DNA of 15,063 nucleotides from Lachnospiraceae bacterium. Lineage in GTDB: Bacteria; Bacillota; Clostridia; Lachnospirales; Lachnospiraceae. The translations under genes were made by a program, and so were the position numbers. This document shows, piece after piece, positions 6,728 through 13,378 of the stretch. A model generated the notes under the pieces. The model searched no databases. It saw nothing but the letters and a program-made list of their open reading frames with translations, and was not told the DNA's origin. The stretch spans positions 1-15,063 of the forward strand of contig CAAFXG010000233.1 of the NCBI GenBank assembly GCA_900766925.1, written 5' to 3'. Numbering within the stretch: the stretch's first letter is position 1; each line of letters opens with the position of its first letter.

Positions 6728-7816
6728 TTAGTAATCTAACGATTCCATATACTTCATATATTTTACAACCATAAGAGCAATCTTAAATGTAATCGCATCC
6801 TCAAACACTCGAAGATCAAGTCCTGTACTCTTTTCTAATTTGTCTAATCTGTAAACCAATGTATTTCTGTGAATGTACAGCTGTCTTGAGGTTTCAGATA
6901 CATTCAGGCTGTTCTCGAAGAACTTGTTAATTGTTGTGAGTGTTTCCTCATCAAACTCATCAGGAGACTTACCATCAAAAATCTCCTTGATAAACATTTT
7001 ACAAAGAGGAATAGGCAACTGATAAATAAGACGACCAATGCCAAGATTACTATATGCAATAATCTTTCTGTCACTGTAGAAAATCTTACCTACATCAAGT
7101 GCAAGCTTAGCTTCCTTATAAGAACGTGACACCTCTTTAATTTCATTTACAATTGTTCCATATGCAACATTCACTGCAGACATAGCCTCTGTATTAAGCA
7201 TATCAACAATTATTCTGGCAGTCTTATTCATATCATCATATGTCTCACCCGGTTTAACTTCCTTGACAAGAATAATATTCTTCTCATCGACAGCCGTAAT
7301 GAAATCCTTTGTTTTGCTTGAAAAAAGAGTTCTTACTGTCTCTAATGCATTTGTGTCCTTCTCGTTCTTGGTCTCTATAATAAACACAATACGTCTTGCA
7401 TCTGTCTCAATATGCAGCTTTTTGGCTCTGTTATAAATATCAACAAGCAACAGATTATCAAGCAGAAGATTCTTGATAAAATTGTCCTTATCAAACCTCT
7501 CCTTGTACGCTACCAGAAGATTCTGAATCTGAAAGGCGGCCATTTTACCAATCATATATACATCATCTGCTTCACCTTTAGCTAAAACTATATATTCCAG
7601 CTCATTCTCATCAAAAACCTTAAAAAACTGGAATCCCAACATAACCTGACTCTCAGCAGCAGACTCCGCAAATGCTAAAACAGCCTCTTCGTATTCCTCT
7701 GTATTCCTAATCGTAGAAGCAAGGCTCTTACCCTCAGTATCCATCACACAAAGGTCAGCCCGTGTTATCGCTTTAATTCCATCAATTGTATCCTGAAGTA
7801 TCTGATTTGAAATCAT
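6728..7816 (-). CDS. CdaR/PucR-family transcriptional regulator
   Basis: This is a 362-residue cytosolic regulator. The N-terminal part (about 1-130, ISNQILQDTIDGIKAITRAD, then LCVMDTEGKSLAST) resembles the sugar-diacid recognition domain of CdaR. The middle (about 130-270) fits the GGDEF-like/PucR-type linker domain. The C-terminus carries the PucR HTH: LNVSETSRQLYIHRNTLVYR, then LDKLEKSTGLDLR, with the near-invariant HRNTLVYRLDK. The start ATG is preceded by GGGGTGAT. Characterised relatives respond to sugar diacids or purine degradation intermediates; the ligand here cannot be read from sequence. It is the first gene of the ftsEX operon and follows a sugar-ABC ATPase gene, so it may link carbon status to wall growth (inference). 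Self-regulation is plausible because an inverted repeat lies in its upstream region. Confidence 0.88.
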   Translation of the reverse strand: MISNQILQDTIDGIKAITRADLCVMDTEGKSLASTIRNTEEYEEAVLAFAESAAESQVMLGFQFFKVFDENELEYIVLAKGEADDVYMIGKMAAFQIQNLLVAYKERFDKDNFIKNLLLDNLLLVDIYNRAKKLHIETDARRIVFIIETKNEKDTNALETVRTLFSSKTKDFITAVDEKNIILVKEVKPGETYDDMNKTARIIVDMLNTEAMSAVNVAYGTIVNEIKEVSRSYKEAKLALDVGKIFYSDRKIIAYSNLGIGRLIYQLPIPLCKMFIKEIFDGKSPDEFDEETLTTINKFFENSLNVSETSRQLYIHRNTLVYRLDKLEKSTGLDLRVFEDAITFKIALMVVKYMKYMESLDY

Positions 7817-7861
7817 TTTATCACCCCTTGTTTTCTGTAACCAACCCTGCTAACGGTTGAT

Positions 7862-7878
7862 TGCCTTAAATATAGGCA
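7862..7878 (-). promoter_or_regulatory. Inverted repeat over a possible -10 element upstream of the regulator-ftsEX operon
   Basis: On the minus strand TGCCTATATTTAAGGCA has 5-base half sites (TGCCT / AGGCA) flanking a TATATT that could be the -10 of the operon promoter. No good -35 is seen at the right distance. Nearby are a 13-base palindrome (7902-7914, TTTTACAGTAAAA on the plus strand) and a small hairpin CAACC/GGTTG (7842-7859) in the expected leader. Operator function is inferred. Confidence 0.35.
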
Positions 7879-7917
7879 TATTTCCACCCATACACACAAC
7901 ATTTTACAGTAAAATTG

Positions 7918-7960
7918 TAAAAAAAAAAAGAGGAAATGCATATTTTTATGCATTTCCTCT
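7918..7960 (-). terminator. Rho-independent terminator after the UgpC-type ATPase gene
   Basis: A perfect 13-bp stem (7948-7960 with 7929-7941; AGAGGAAATGCAT on each arm) with a 6-base loop is followed on the minus strand by a run of about ten T. It starts 36 bases after the stop codon. It separates the ATPase gene from the regulator-ftsEX operon. Confidence 0.93.
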
Positions 7961-7996
7961 GAATATTTCACAATTTCGTCATACTTAATCCGAAAA

Positions 7997-9109
7997 CTAA
8001 GATGCAATAACCTCTTCTGTTTCCTTATCAAAGATATGAATCTTGCTCAAATCAAATGCGAACTGAACTGAATCGCCAGGTCTTGCGGTTGTTCTAGGAT
8101 TTACTGATGCAGTAATATCGAACTGGTCAATAGTAAAGTATAAGTAAACCTGAGCACCTAACATCTCGTAGATGTTAATTCTTGCATCGATAACACTCTC
8201 TGGAGAAGACTCAATAAAGAGCTGCTCATCATGAATATCCTCTGGACGAATACCAAGAACAACTTCCTTGTCAATGAAGTCACCGGCAATAAGCTTAGCT
8301 GCCTTAGCATCAGGAACCTTGATAGAGTGTGAACCAAACATAAGTAATACATCTGCACCAGACTTAACAACCTTACAATCAATGAAGTTCATAGGTGGCA
8401 TACCCATGAAACCTGCAACGAATAAGTTACATGGCTTATCGTAAAGGTTCTGAGGTGAATCAATCTGCTGGATGATACCATCCTTCATAACAACGATTCT
8501 TGTACCAAGAGTCATAGCCTCTGTCTGGTCATGTGTTACGTAAATGATAGTTGTCTGAAGTCTCTGATGAAGCTTAGAAATCTCAACACGCATCTGAACT
8601 CTTAACTTAGCATCAAGGTTTGAAAGAGGCTCATCCATAAGGAATACCTTTGGCTCACGAACGATAGCACGTCCCATAGCAACTCTCTGTCTCTGACCAC
8701 CTGATAAAGCCTTTGGCTTTCTGTCAAGAAGATGTTCAATATCAAGAATCTTAGCAGCCTCATGTACCTGCTTGTCAATTTTCTCCTTTGGTACCTTTCT
8801 TAACTTAAGACCGAATGCCATGTTATCATAAACTGACATATGCGGGTACAAAGCGTAATTCTGGAATACCATTGCGATATCTCTATCCTTAGGCTCTACA
8901 TCATTTACCATCTTGTCGCCTATCCATAACTCACCTGAGCTGATATCCTCAAGACCGGCAATCATACGAAGTGTTGTAGACTTACCACAACCTGAAGGAC
9001 CTACGAAAATGATAAACTCCTTATCTTCAATGTCCATGTTGAAATCCTTAACAGCATTGAAACCATTAGGATAAATCTTATAAATATTCTTAAGTGATAA
9101 ACTAGCCAT
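7997..9109 (-). CDS. ugpC: Carbohydrate ABC transporter ATP-binding protein (UgpC/MsmK/MalK family)
   Basis: This is a 370-residue ATPase subunit for CUT1-type sugar importers at the inner face of the membrane. The Walker A motif is GPSGCGKST (37-45), the signature is LSGGQRQR (135-142), Walker B is VFLMDE (155-160) and the switch His is His193. The C-terminal third (about 235-365) is the OB-fold/TOBE regulatory domain (LGIRPEDIHDEQLF). AAGGAGG precedes the ATG. It stands alone: no permease or binding-protein gene is adjacent. This matches the shared MsmK-type ATPase that energises several sugar importers in many Firmicutes. It has its own terminator and a long upstream region, so it is probably monocistronic. 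The symbol reflects the family name; the substrate, including glycerol phosphate, is not shown. Confidence 0.95.
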   Translation of the reverse strand: MASLSLKNIYKIYPNGFNAVKDFNMDIEDKEFIIFVGPSGCGKSTTLRMIAGLEDISSGELWIGDKMVNDVEPKDRDIAMVFQNYALYPHMSVYDNMAFGLKLRKVPKEKIDKQVHEAAKILDIEHLLDRKPKALSGGQRQRVAMGRAIVREPKVFLMDEPLSNLDAKLRVQMRVEISKLHQRLQTTIIYVTHDQTEAMTLGTRIVVMKDGIIQQIDSPQNLYDKPCNLFVAGFMGMPPMNFIDCKVVKSGADVLLMFGSHSIKVPDAKAAKLIAGDFIDKEVVLGIRPEDIHDEQLFIESSPESVIDARINIYEMLGAQVYLYFTIDQFDITASVNPRTTARPGDSVQFAFDLSKIHIFDKETEEVIAS

Positions 9110-9293
9110 TTTGAAATTTCCTCCTTAGATTAGCTATTAATTATCTGACTAATGATGTTGTAATTTTACATCAATTTCCCAAGGAACGCCATATTACTAT
9201 TTCACAAACAAGAAGGAAAAATATTGTTCATTTTGTATATTGACTTTTTTTTGCTTGATTTTTTGTTCATTTTAGACAAAGCAGGCAAAGGTA
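9110..9293 (-). promoter_or_regulatory. Upstream region of the sugar ABC ATPase with repeats
   Basis: This is 184 bases without a gene, A-rich on the minus strand. AAAATGAACAA (minus) occurs twice, at 9224-9234 and 9263-9273, 39 bases apart. A dyad TGATGT-9-ACATCA lies at 9153-9173. A TAAAAT within the dyad could be a -10, but no matching -35 is clear. The ribosome site AAGGAGG is next to the gene. These are candidate control sites only. Confidence 0.35.
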
Positions 9294-10154
9294 TCACCCC
9301 CTAAACTTTGTGAAACCTTCACCAAAAGCCTCCCTTATATCTCCTACAAAGCATATTGCATTTTCATCTGTCTGATATACATTTTGCTTTATTTTGACCA
9401 TTTGTCTTCCCGAAACCACCGTCATTATCATCTGCTTATCAGTTTTTGAAAATGCTCCCGTGGTGTTTATCAGGGTAACGCCTCTTTCTATATCGTTTAT
9501 TATATAGTGCAGAACGCTCTCGTACTGATTGGTAATAATATACATTATTTTTGCCCTGTTCGGACCCTCAACTATAGAATCAGACACCTTTGTTATTGTG
9601 TATATTGCAATCAATGCATAAATTCCGTTTTTAATGCCAAAAACACCTGCTCCTGCCAGAATAATAACTCCGTCTATAATTGCCATTATCTTGGGAATTG
9701 AAATATGCCTGACTTTCACATTTATCAGTGTTGCCGCCAGGTCTGTTCCTCCGGATGACGCATATGATATAAATATTAGTCCAAGACCGACACCCATTAG
9801 GGTTGCACCTATAATTATGTCAACCAACATTTCATCCGTGCGTATATCAAGCACCGGAACCACGCCCAGAAAAAACGTAAGTGCAATTGTTGCTATTAGT
9901 GTTCTAATAAATGTAAGCCTGTCAAGTATTTTCCAGCCCGCAATAAACAGCGGTATATTTATCAGGCCATTTACAAGCCACATAGGCATTCCTGCCAGCC
10001 TGTTTAACATAATAGCTATTCCTGTCACGCCTCCCGTCACGACATCAAGCCTGTCAAAATAGTTTACCACGGCAACAGACATCATAAACGTACCGGTGAT
10101 AATCCTTAAATATTGTCCTGTTTTATTTTTTTCATTAATAAAAAAACGTCTCAT
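9294..10154 (-). CDS. YitT-family (DUF161/DUF2179) membrane protein
   Basis: This is a 286-residue protein. The N-terminal half is hydrophobic with about five or six membrane segments (from YLRIITGTFMMSVAVVNYF to the stretch around IIDGVIILAGAGVFGIKNG). It includes the family signature VTGGVTGIAIMLNRL and the ISYASSGGTDLAATLI motif. The C-terminal domain (about 203-283, MYIITNQYESVLHYIIND to AICFVGDIREAFGEGF) is a soluble DUF2179 domain. The family is widespread in Firmicutes and its molecular role is not established. The ATG start is the only sensible one for keeping the first membrane segment, but it has a weak ribosome site (TTAGGTT). Both the start and that site lie within a terminator-like hairpin, which may limit expression. 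The ABC ATPase gene downstream seems separately transcribed. Confidence 0.9.
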   Translation of the reverse strand: MRRFFINEKNKTGQYLRIITGTFMMSVAVVNYFDRLDVVTGGVTGIAIMLNRLAGMPMWLVNGLINIPLFIAGWKILDRLTFIRTLIATIALTFFLGVVPVLDIRTDEMLVDIIIGATLMGVGLGLIFISYASSGGTDLAATLINVKVRHISIPKIMAIIDGVIILAGAGVFGIKNGIYALIAIYTITKVSDSIVEGPNRAKIMYIITNQYESVLHYIINDIERGVTLINTTGAFSKTDKQMIMTVVSGRQMVKIKQNVYQTDENAICFVGDIREAFGEGFTKFRG

Positions 10155-10176
10155 AACCTAATTATGAAACGTTTTT
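10142..10176 (-). terminator. Terminator-like hairpin overlapping the yitT-family start codon
   Basis: In minus-strand RNA, AAAAACGUUUCAUAA pairs with UUAUGAGACGUUUUU (15 bp including one G-U) across a 5-base loop UUAGG, followed by one more U. It begins 15 bases after the stop of the LytR_C gene, so it is well placed to end that transcript. The 3' arm contains the ATG of the next gene, and the AGG of its weak ribosome site is in the loop. It could act as terminator, start-site lock, or both. Confidence 0.65.
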
Positions 10177-10191
10177 GTTATTTTATTCATA

Positions 10192-10746
10192 CTACTTCGA
10201 ATCATCATCCTCAGAACCGATAATTACAACAATATCATAATATTGCGTATCCTCGAGCGTTCCCTCTGTAACGGTTCCAACCTCGTAGCTGGCATCCTTA
10301 AAGAACCTGAGCAAATCCCTGCCAACCCCTTCCGTAGTTGAAACAATTTTGGTATTGGTAAGCGGCGTTGAATAATCCGACTTCTCAGTATTTGTATATC
10401 CCTCACCGGCAAGTCTCTCACACCATCTTCCTGCAAGTCCGACTGTTTCAGTACTGTTTAAAACAAGAATCCTCTTATCAGTTGAGGAGGTTACATCCTC
10501 CGGCACATCTTCAACAGTCTCCTGTGTTGTCTGGGCCTCCGTGGTATTATACAAAAGATCATCCCTGCCCTCTACCTCAGTGAGAATACTGTCATTTACC
10601 GTTGTCTGCCCCTGCTTGGCTCTTGAACGGCTTATAGCCTTACCTGCAACTACTATACTCAAAACAAAAATTATAATCCCTAAGATTATGACTATCGCTC
10701 TTAAAAACATGGAAAAGAAAAGATTTGCTGCACTCTGCTTTTTCAT
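10192..10746 (-). CDS. Membrane-anchored LytR C-terminal-domain protein
   Basis: This is a 184-residue protein. The start ATG at 10744-10746 is chosen over the upstream open frame (to 10794) because GGAGG lies 8 bases before it. A single membrane segment at about 16-36 is preceded by a short basic N-terminus (MKKQ), so the bulk should be outside the cell. Residues 40-90 are a Ser/Thr/Glu-rich linker. Residues 92-179 match a LytR_C domain: ILVLNSTETVGLAGRWCERL, then DIVVIIGSED. That domain is usually found at the C-terminus of LytR-CpsA-Psr wall-polymer ligases, but no LCP catalytic domain is present, so this is a stand-alone version, presumably a wall or polymer-associated accessory. A good sigma-70-type promoter precedes it and a hairpin terminator follows. 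The exact role is unknown. Confidence 0.82.
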   Translation of the reverse strand: MKKQSAANLFFSMFLRAIVIILGIIIFVLSIVVAGKAISRSRAKQGQTTVNDSILTEVEGRDDLLYNTTEAQTTQETVEDVPEDVTSSTDKRILVLNSTETVGLAGRWCERLAGEGYTNTEKSDYSTPLTNTKIVSTTEGVGRDLLRFFKDASYEVGTVTEGTLEDTQYYDIVVIIGSEDDDSK

Positions 10747-10778
10747 ATTCATTTCCTCCATAATAAAACTTTGGACAA

Positions 10779-10807
10779 AGTATAACAAATCCAAATATTT
10801 TTTTCAA
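10779..10807 (-). promoter_or_regulatory. Sigma-70-type promoter for the LytR_C gene
   Basis: On the minus strand -35 TTGAAA (10802-10807), a 17-base spacer and -10 TATACT (10779-10784). The transcription start would be near 10772, about 25 bases upstream of the chosen ATG. Confidence 0.75.
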
Positions 10808-10825
10808 CCGAAAGTGTGCTATAAT
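10797..10825 (+). promoter_or_regulatory. Extended -10 promoter for the SDR gene
   Basis: A perfect TATAAT at 10820-10825 is preceded by TGC, giving an extended -10 (TGnTATAAT). The -35 region is only a T-tract (10798-10804). It overlaps the -35 of the divergent minus-strand promoter. The start would be near 10832, about 45 bases before the gene. Confidence 0.7.
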
Positions 10826-10877
10826 ACATATGTTCACAGTTATTTTAAAATTAAAATTCAGATTAGGAGTGCAAAAC

Positions 10878-11591
10878 ATGAAATCAGTTCTTATCACCGG
10901 AGGTTCACGCGGGATTGGTCTTGCAGTAACCCGGCTTCTTATAAACGAATACGACTATGTGGCAATTTGTGCCAGAGATGAAGACTCACTTAACAGAATT
11001 AAGGCTGAGACGCCGGGGCAAATTCATATTTTTACAGGAGATGTCAGCAATTATAACTTTGTCTCACAAATGGTCAATACCATCATTTCTGAGGCAGGGC
11101 ATCTGGATGTTCTTATTAATAACGCCGGAATTTCAGTGGTTGGATTATTCTCAGACACAACTCCTGATATCTGGCAAAACCTTTTAGACATTAACCTGAA
11201 CTCGGTATATAATACCTGTCACTGCATACTCCCGCATATGATACATGCAAAGCAGGGCAGAATTATCAACGTATCTTCGGTCTGGGGAATCACGGGTGCT
11301 TCCTGCGAGGTTGCATACTCCACATCCAAGGGTGCAATTAACAGCTTCACAAAAGCCCTTGCCAAGGAACTTGCACCAAGCAATATCGCCGTAAATGCTG
11401 TTGCATTTGGTGCAATTGACACAACAATGAACGAACATCTCAGTGCAAGTGAAAAACAGACACTTGAAGATGAAATACCATACGGAAGAATGGCGACTCC
11501 CGACGAAGCCGCCATTTGCATCAAAAATATAATTGATATGCCGTCTTATTTCACCGGCGAGATTGTAAAATTTGATGGTGCGTGGATATAG
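10878..11591 (+). CDS. Short-chain dehydrogenase/reductase, FabG/YmfI-like
   Basis: This is a 237-residue classical SDR and the only plus-strand gene here. The ATG at 10878 follows an AGGAG site; the frame is open further upstream but without a ribosome site. The cofactor motif is TGGSRGIG (7-14), followed by NNAG (81-84). The catalytic tetrad is Asn106, Ser134, Tyr147 and Lys151 (YSTSK). CARDEDSL after the second strand, with Arg33, suggests NADP(H). The stretch SVWGITGASCEVAYSTSK resembles clostridial stand-alone FabG-like proteins, among which is YmfI, the reductase acting on the 5-aminopentanone modification of EF-P. It is not in a fatty-acid cluster, so a role other than 3-oxoacyl-ACP reduction is plausible. 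Substrate assignment remains open. The gene ends 9 bases from a convergent gene. Confidence 0.88.
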   Translation: MKSVLITGGSRGIGLAVTRLLINEYDYVAICARDEDSLNRIKAETPGQIHIFTGDVSNYNFVSQMVNTIISEAGHLDVLINNAGISVVGLFSDTTPDIWQNLLDINLNSVYNTCHCILPHMIHAKQGRIINVSSVWGITGASCEVAYSTSKGAINSFTKALAKELAPSNIAVNAVAFGAIDTTMNEHLSASEKQTLEDEIPYGRMATPDEAAICIKNIIDMPSYFTGEIVKFDGAWI

Positions 11592-11600
11592 TCCACATAC

Positions 11601-13310
11601 CTACAACTGTATACTGCCACCCTCTGACAAGTCGGGTACTCCCTCTTCGGAAGAATTTCCCGACTTGTCAGGTCGTGTCTGTCCGTCAAAGTCCTCCGGC
11701 ATCTCAGGTCGTGTCTGTCCGTCAAAGTCTTCCGGCATCTCAGGTCGTGTTTTTCCCCAGTCATCACCATCTGGTCTCATTCCGCCCTTTCCGCCTCTTC
11801 CACCAAACTGCATTTCACCTGTTCCATACAACAAGTCTGTCATCTCAACCAAATAGCTCTCACCACCTGCCAGTATATTATATGTTTCCCCCTTCACAAT
11901 TTTTGTATCTGATATCAAAGCAGTCTGAAAAGGCTTTTCAGGTGTAAAGCTTACAATTACATTGCCGTTTCCATCTGTCAGCTTAACCTCTGTTCCTGCG
12001 TCAAGGGATTTATCAAAAACGTATAAAATACTGCCCTGAGTAGAAGAGTCATCAAAATTCATGGACATGCCGGAAGCTCCGGTTGCAACAATCGTTCCAC
12101 CGGTAATAGATCCTGTAGTCGTGTAATCAAGTGAACCATTTCCACCGTTAGTCGGACCACTTACATATATTTCTCCGCCACTAATATATAGGGAACCATT
12201 AGAGTCAATTCCATCACCATTGGCATTTACACTAACATAACCGCCTGAAATATTTACACTGTAATCGGTTTCCGACGCAAATACATCCTCCCTAAGCTCG
12301 CCCTTCATGTTTTCAAAGCCCGAGCCATCGTTCCCTCCTGCAGCGTTCACCCCGTCATCAGATGCAACGATTTTAACAATGCCCCCTTCGATATTAACAG
12401 AGGCACCCTCTAATCCCTCGTAACTCTTTGATATATTTATATTTCCATCAATAACATCAAGTGTACTGCCTGCATGAATACCATCATCCTCTGCCGATAT
12501 CGCTATATCGCCACCACAAATATAAATATACCCCTTTTCTTCATCATCTGAATTTTCAGAATGAAAACCATCTGTGCTACAGTCGATATTAATATCTCCT
12601 CCTGCCACACGTATGCTGTCCTTGCCCGACAAACCGTGCCCTGCTGCCTTAATTTTGTAGCTGCCACCGGTTATCTTCAAATCATCCTTTGATACAATTC
12701 CATGCTTGACCTCACAGTTTATTTCAAGCTTACCATTACCGTTAAATGTAATATCACTTTTTGAAAAAATAGTCCCATCAATATTATTTTCATCTGTCTG
12801 AACAAATTCACCGGTTGAATTAAGTATATTTATTGATTCAGCAGCAGTTGTGAAAAAAACCTTATCTGCTTCCTTAACATATATTGCCGCACTTCCCTCA
12901 CATGTAATCTTGGCATTGTCAAGCACAAGCTGTACCTTTTCCGTTTCGTCAGCATCAACAACAAGCTGTCCGTTTGACAATTCTCCCGAAACAATAAATG
13001 TACCGCCACTGTCGATTGTAACATTATTTTCAGTTACCGAGACGCCTTTTCCCTCATACACGGTTCCTTCATCGGCAAGAACAATCTTTACCGCATCCTC
13101 GTATGTGGTATCATAATCTCTGTCCGTAAACATATCCTCCCGATTTGCAGAAGTCACGGTAGCAATGGCTTCCGATGATTTATCATATGCATTGCTGTCA
13201 GTCACATTGCTTCCACAGCCTGACATAACCGCGCCACAAGAAATAATCGCAAGTATGAGTTTAATTCTTTTGCTCTGTTTGATTTTATCCGATATTTTAT
13301 ATTTCATCAC
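11601..13310 (-). CDS. Carbohydrate-binding beta-helix lipoprotein (Cthe_2159/DUF4353-like)
   Basis: This is a 569-residue protein. The start is GTG (13308-13310), 8 bases after AGGAGG; an ATG follows directly and is an alternative. The lipobox VMSGC places the anchored Cys at 32. Residues from about 60 to 430 form repeated short strands with Gly/Asp/Asn turns, including DGFHSEN, DGIHAGS, DGVNAAGG and DGIDSNGS. These fit the right-handed beta-helix of the Cthe_2159 family, which binds calcium and acidic or cellulosic polysaccharides. A small beta domain follows (about 435-500), then a Gly/Arg stretch (FGGRGGKGGMRPDG) and a Pro/Glu/Asp-rich tail with two 12-residue repeats. It is last in an apparent operon after VTC-like and DUF4956 genes. 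Likely role: extracellular binding of an anionic polymer (inference). Confidence 0.85.
   Translation of the reverse strand: MMKYKISDKIKQSKRIKLILAIISCGAVMSGCGSNVTDSNAYDKSSEAIATVTSANREDMFTDRDYDTTYEDAVKIVLADEGTVYEGKGVSVTENNVTIDSGGTFIVSGELSNGQLVVDADETEKVQLVLDNAKITCEGSAAIYVKEADKVFFTTAAESINILNSTGEFVQTDENNIDGTIFSKSDITFNGNGKLEINCEVKHGIVSKDDLKITGGSYKIKAAGHGLSGKDSIRVAGGDINIDCSTDGFHSENSDDEEKGYIYICGGDIAISAEDDGIHAGSTLDVIDGNINISKSYEGLEGASVNIEGGIVKIVASDDGVNAAGGNDGSGFENMKGELREDVFASETDYSVNISGGYVSVNANGDGIDSNGSLYISGGEIYVSGPTNGGNGSLDYTTTGSITGGTIVATGASGMSMNFDDSSTQGSILYVFDKSLDAGTEVKLTDGNGNVIVSFTPEKPFQTALISDTKIVKGETYNILAGGESYLVEMTDLLYGTGEMQFGGRGGKGGMRPDGDDWGKTRPEMPEDFDGQTRPEMPEDFDGQTRPDKSGNSSEEGVPDLSEGGSIQL
11669..11740 (-). 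repeat. 36-base in-frame tandem repeat in the lipoprotein tail
   Basis: Two 36-base copies (11669-11704 and 11705-11740) differ by one base. A 10-base partial third copy starts at 11741. They encode RPEMPEDFDGQT-type units, acidic and proline-rich. Because the unit is a multiple of three, copy-number change would lengthen or shorten the tail without a frameshift. Confidence 0.9.
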
Positions 13311-13378
13311 TGATCTTACCTCCTGCTAATAAATTCCTTAAATTCAGTAATCAGCATGGTGTTTACTGTATGGCAGTA

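Noticed and set aside
7813..8031. Minus-strand 72-codon open frame between the ATPase and regulator genes
   Set aside because: It runs through the clear terminator hairpin and its T-tract and into the ATPase coding end; no ribosome site.
9634..10062. Plus-strand 142-codon open frame opposite the YitT-family gene
   Set aside because: It is an antisense shadow of membrane-segment codons, without family features.
11219..11524. Minus-strand open frame opposite the SDR gene
   Set aside because: It is antisense to intact SDR catalytic motifs and shows no features of its own.
11669..11750. Possible CRISPR array
   Set aside because: The 36-base units are directly adjacent with no spacers, in frame with a long gene, and not palindromic.
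11546..11770. Minus-strand frame with repeated DLRCRRTLTDRH-like units
   Set aside because: It is the out-of-frame reading of the 36-base tandem repeat; the lipoprotein frame spans it with a normal upstream domain.
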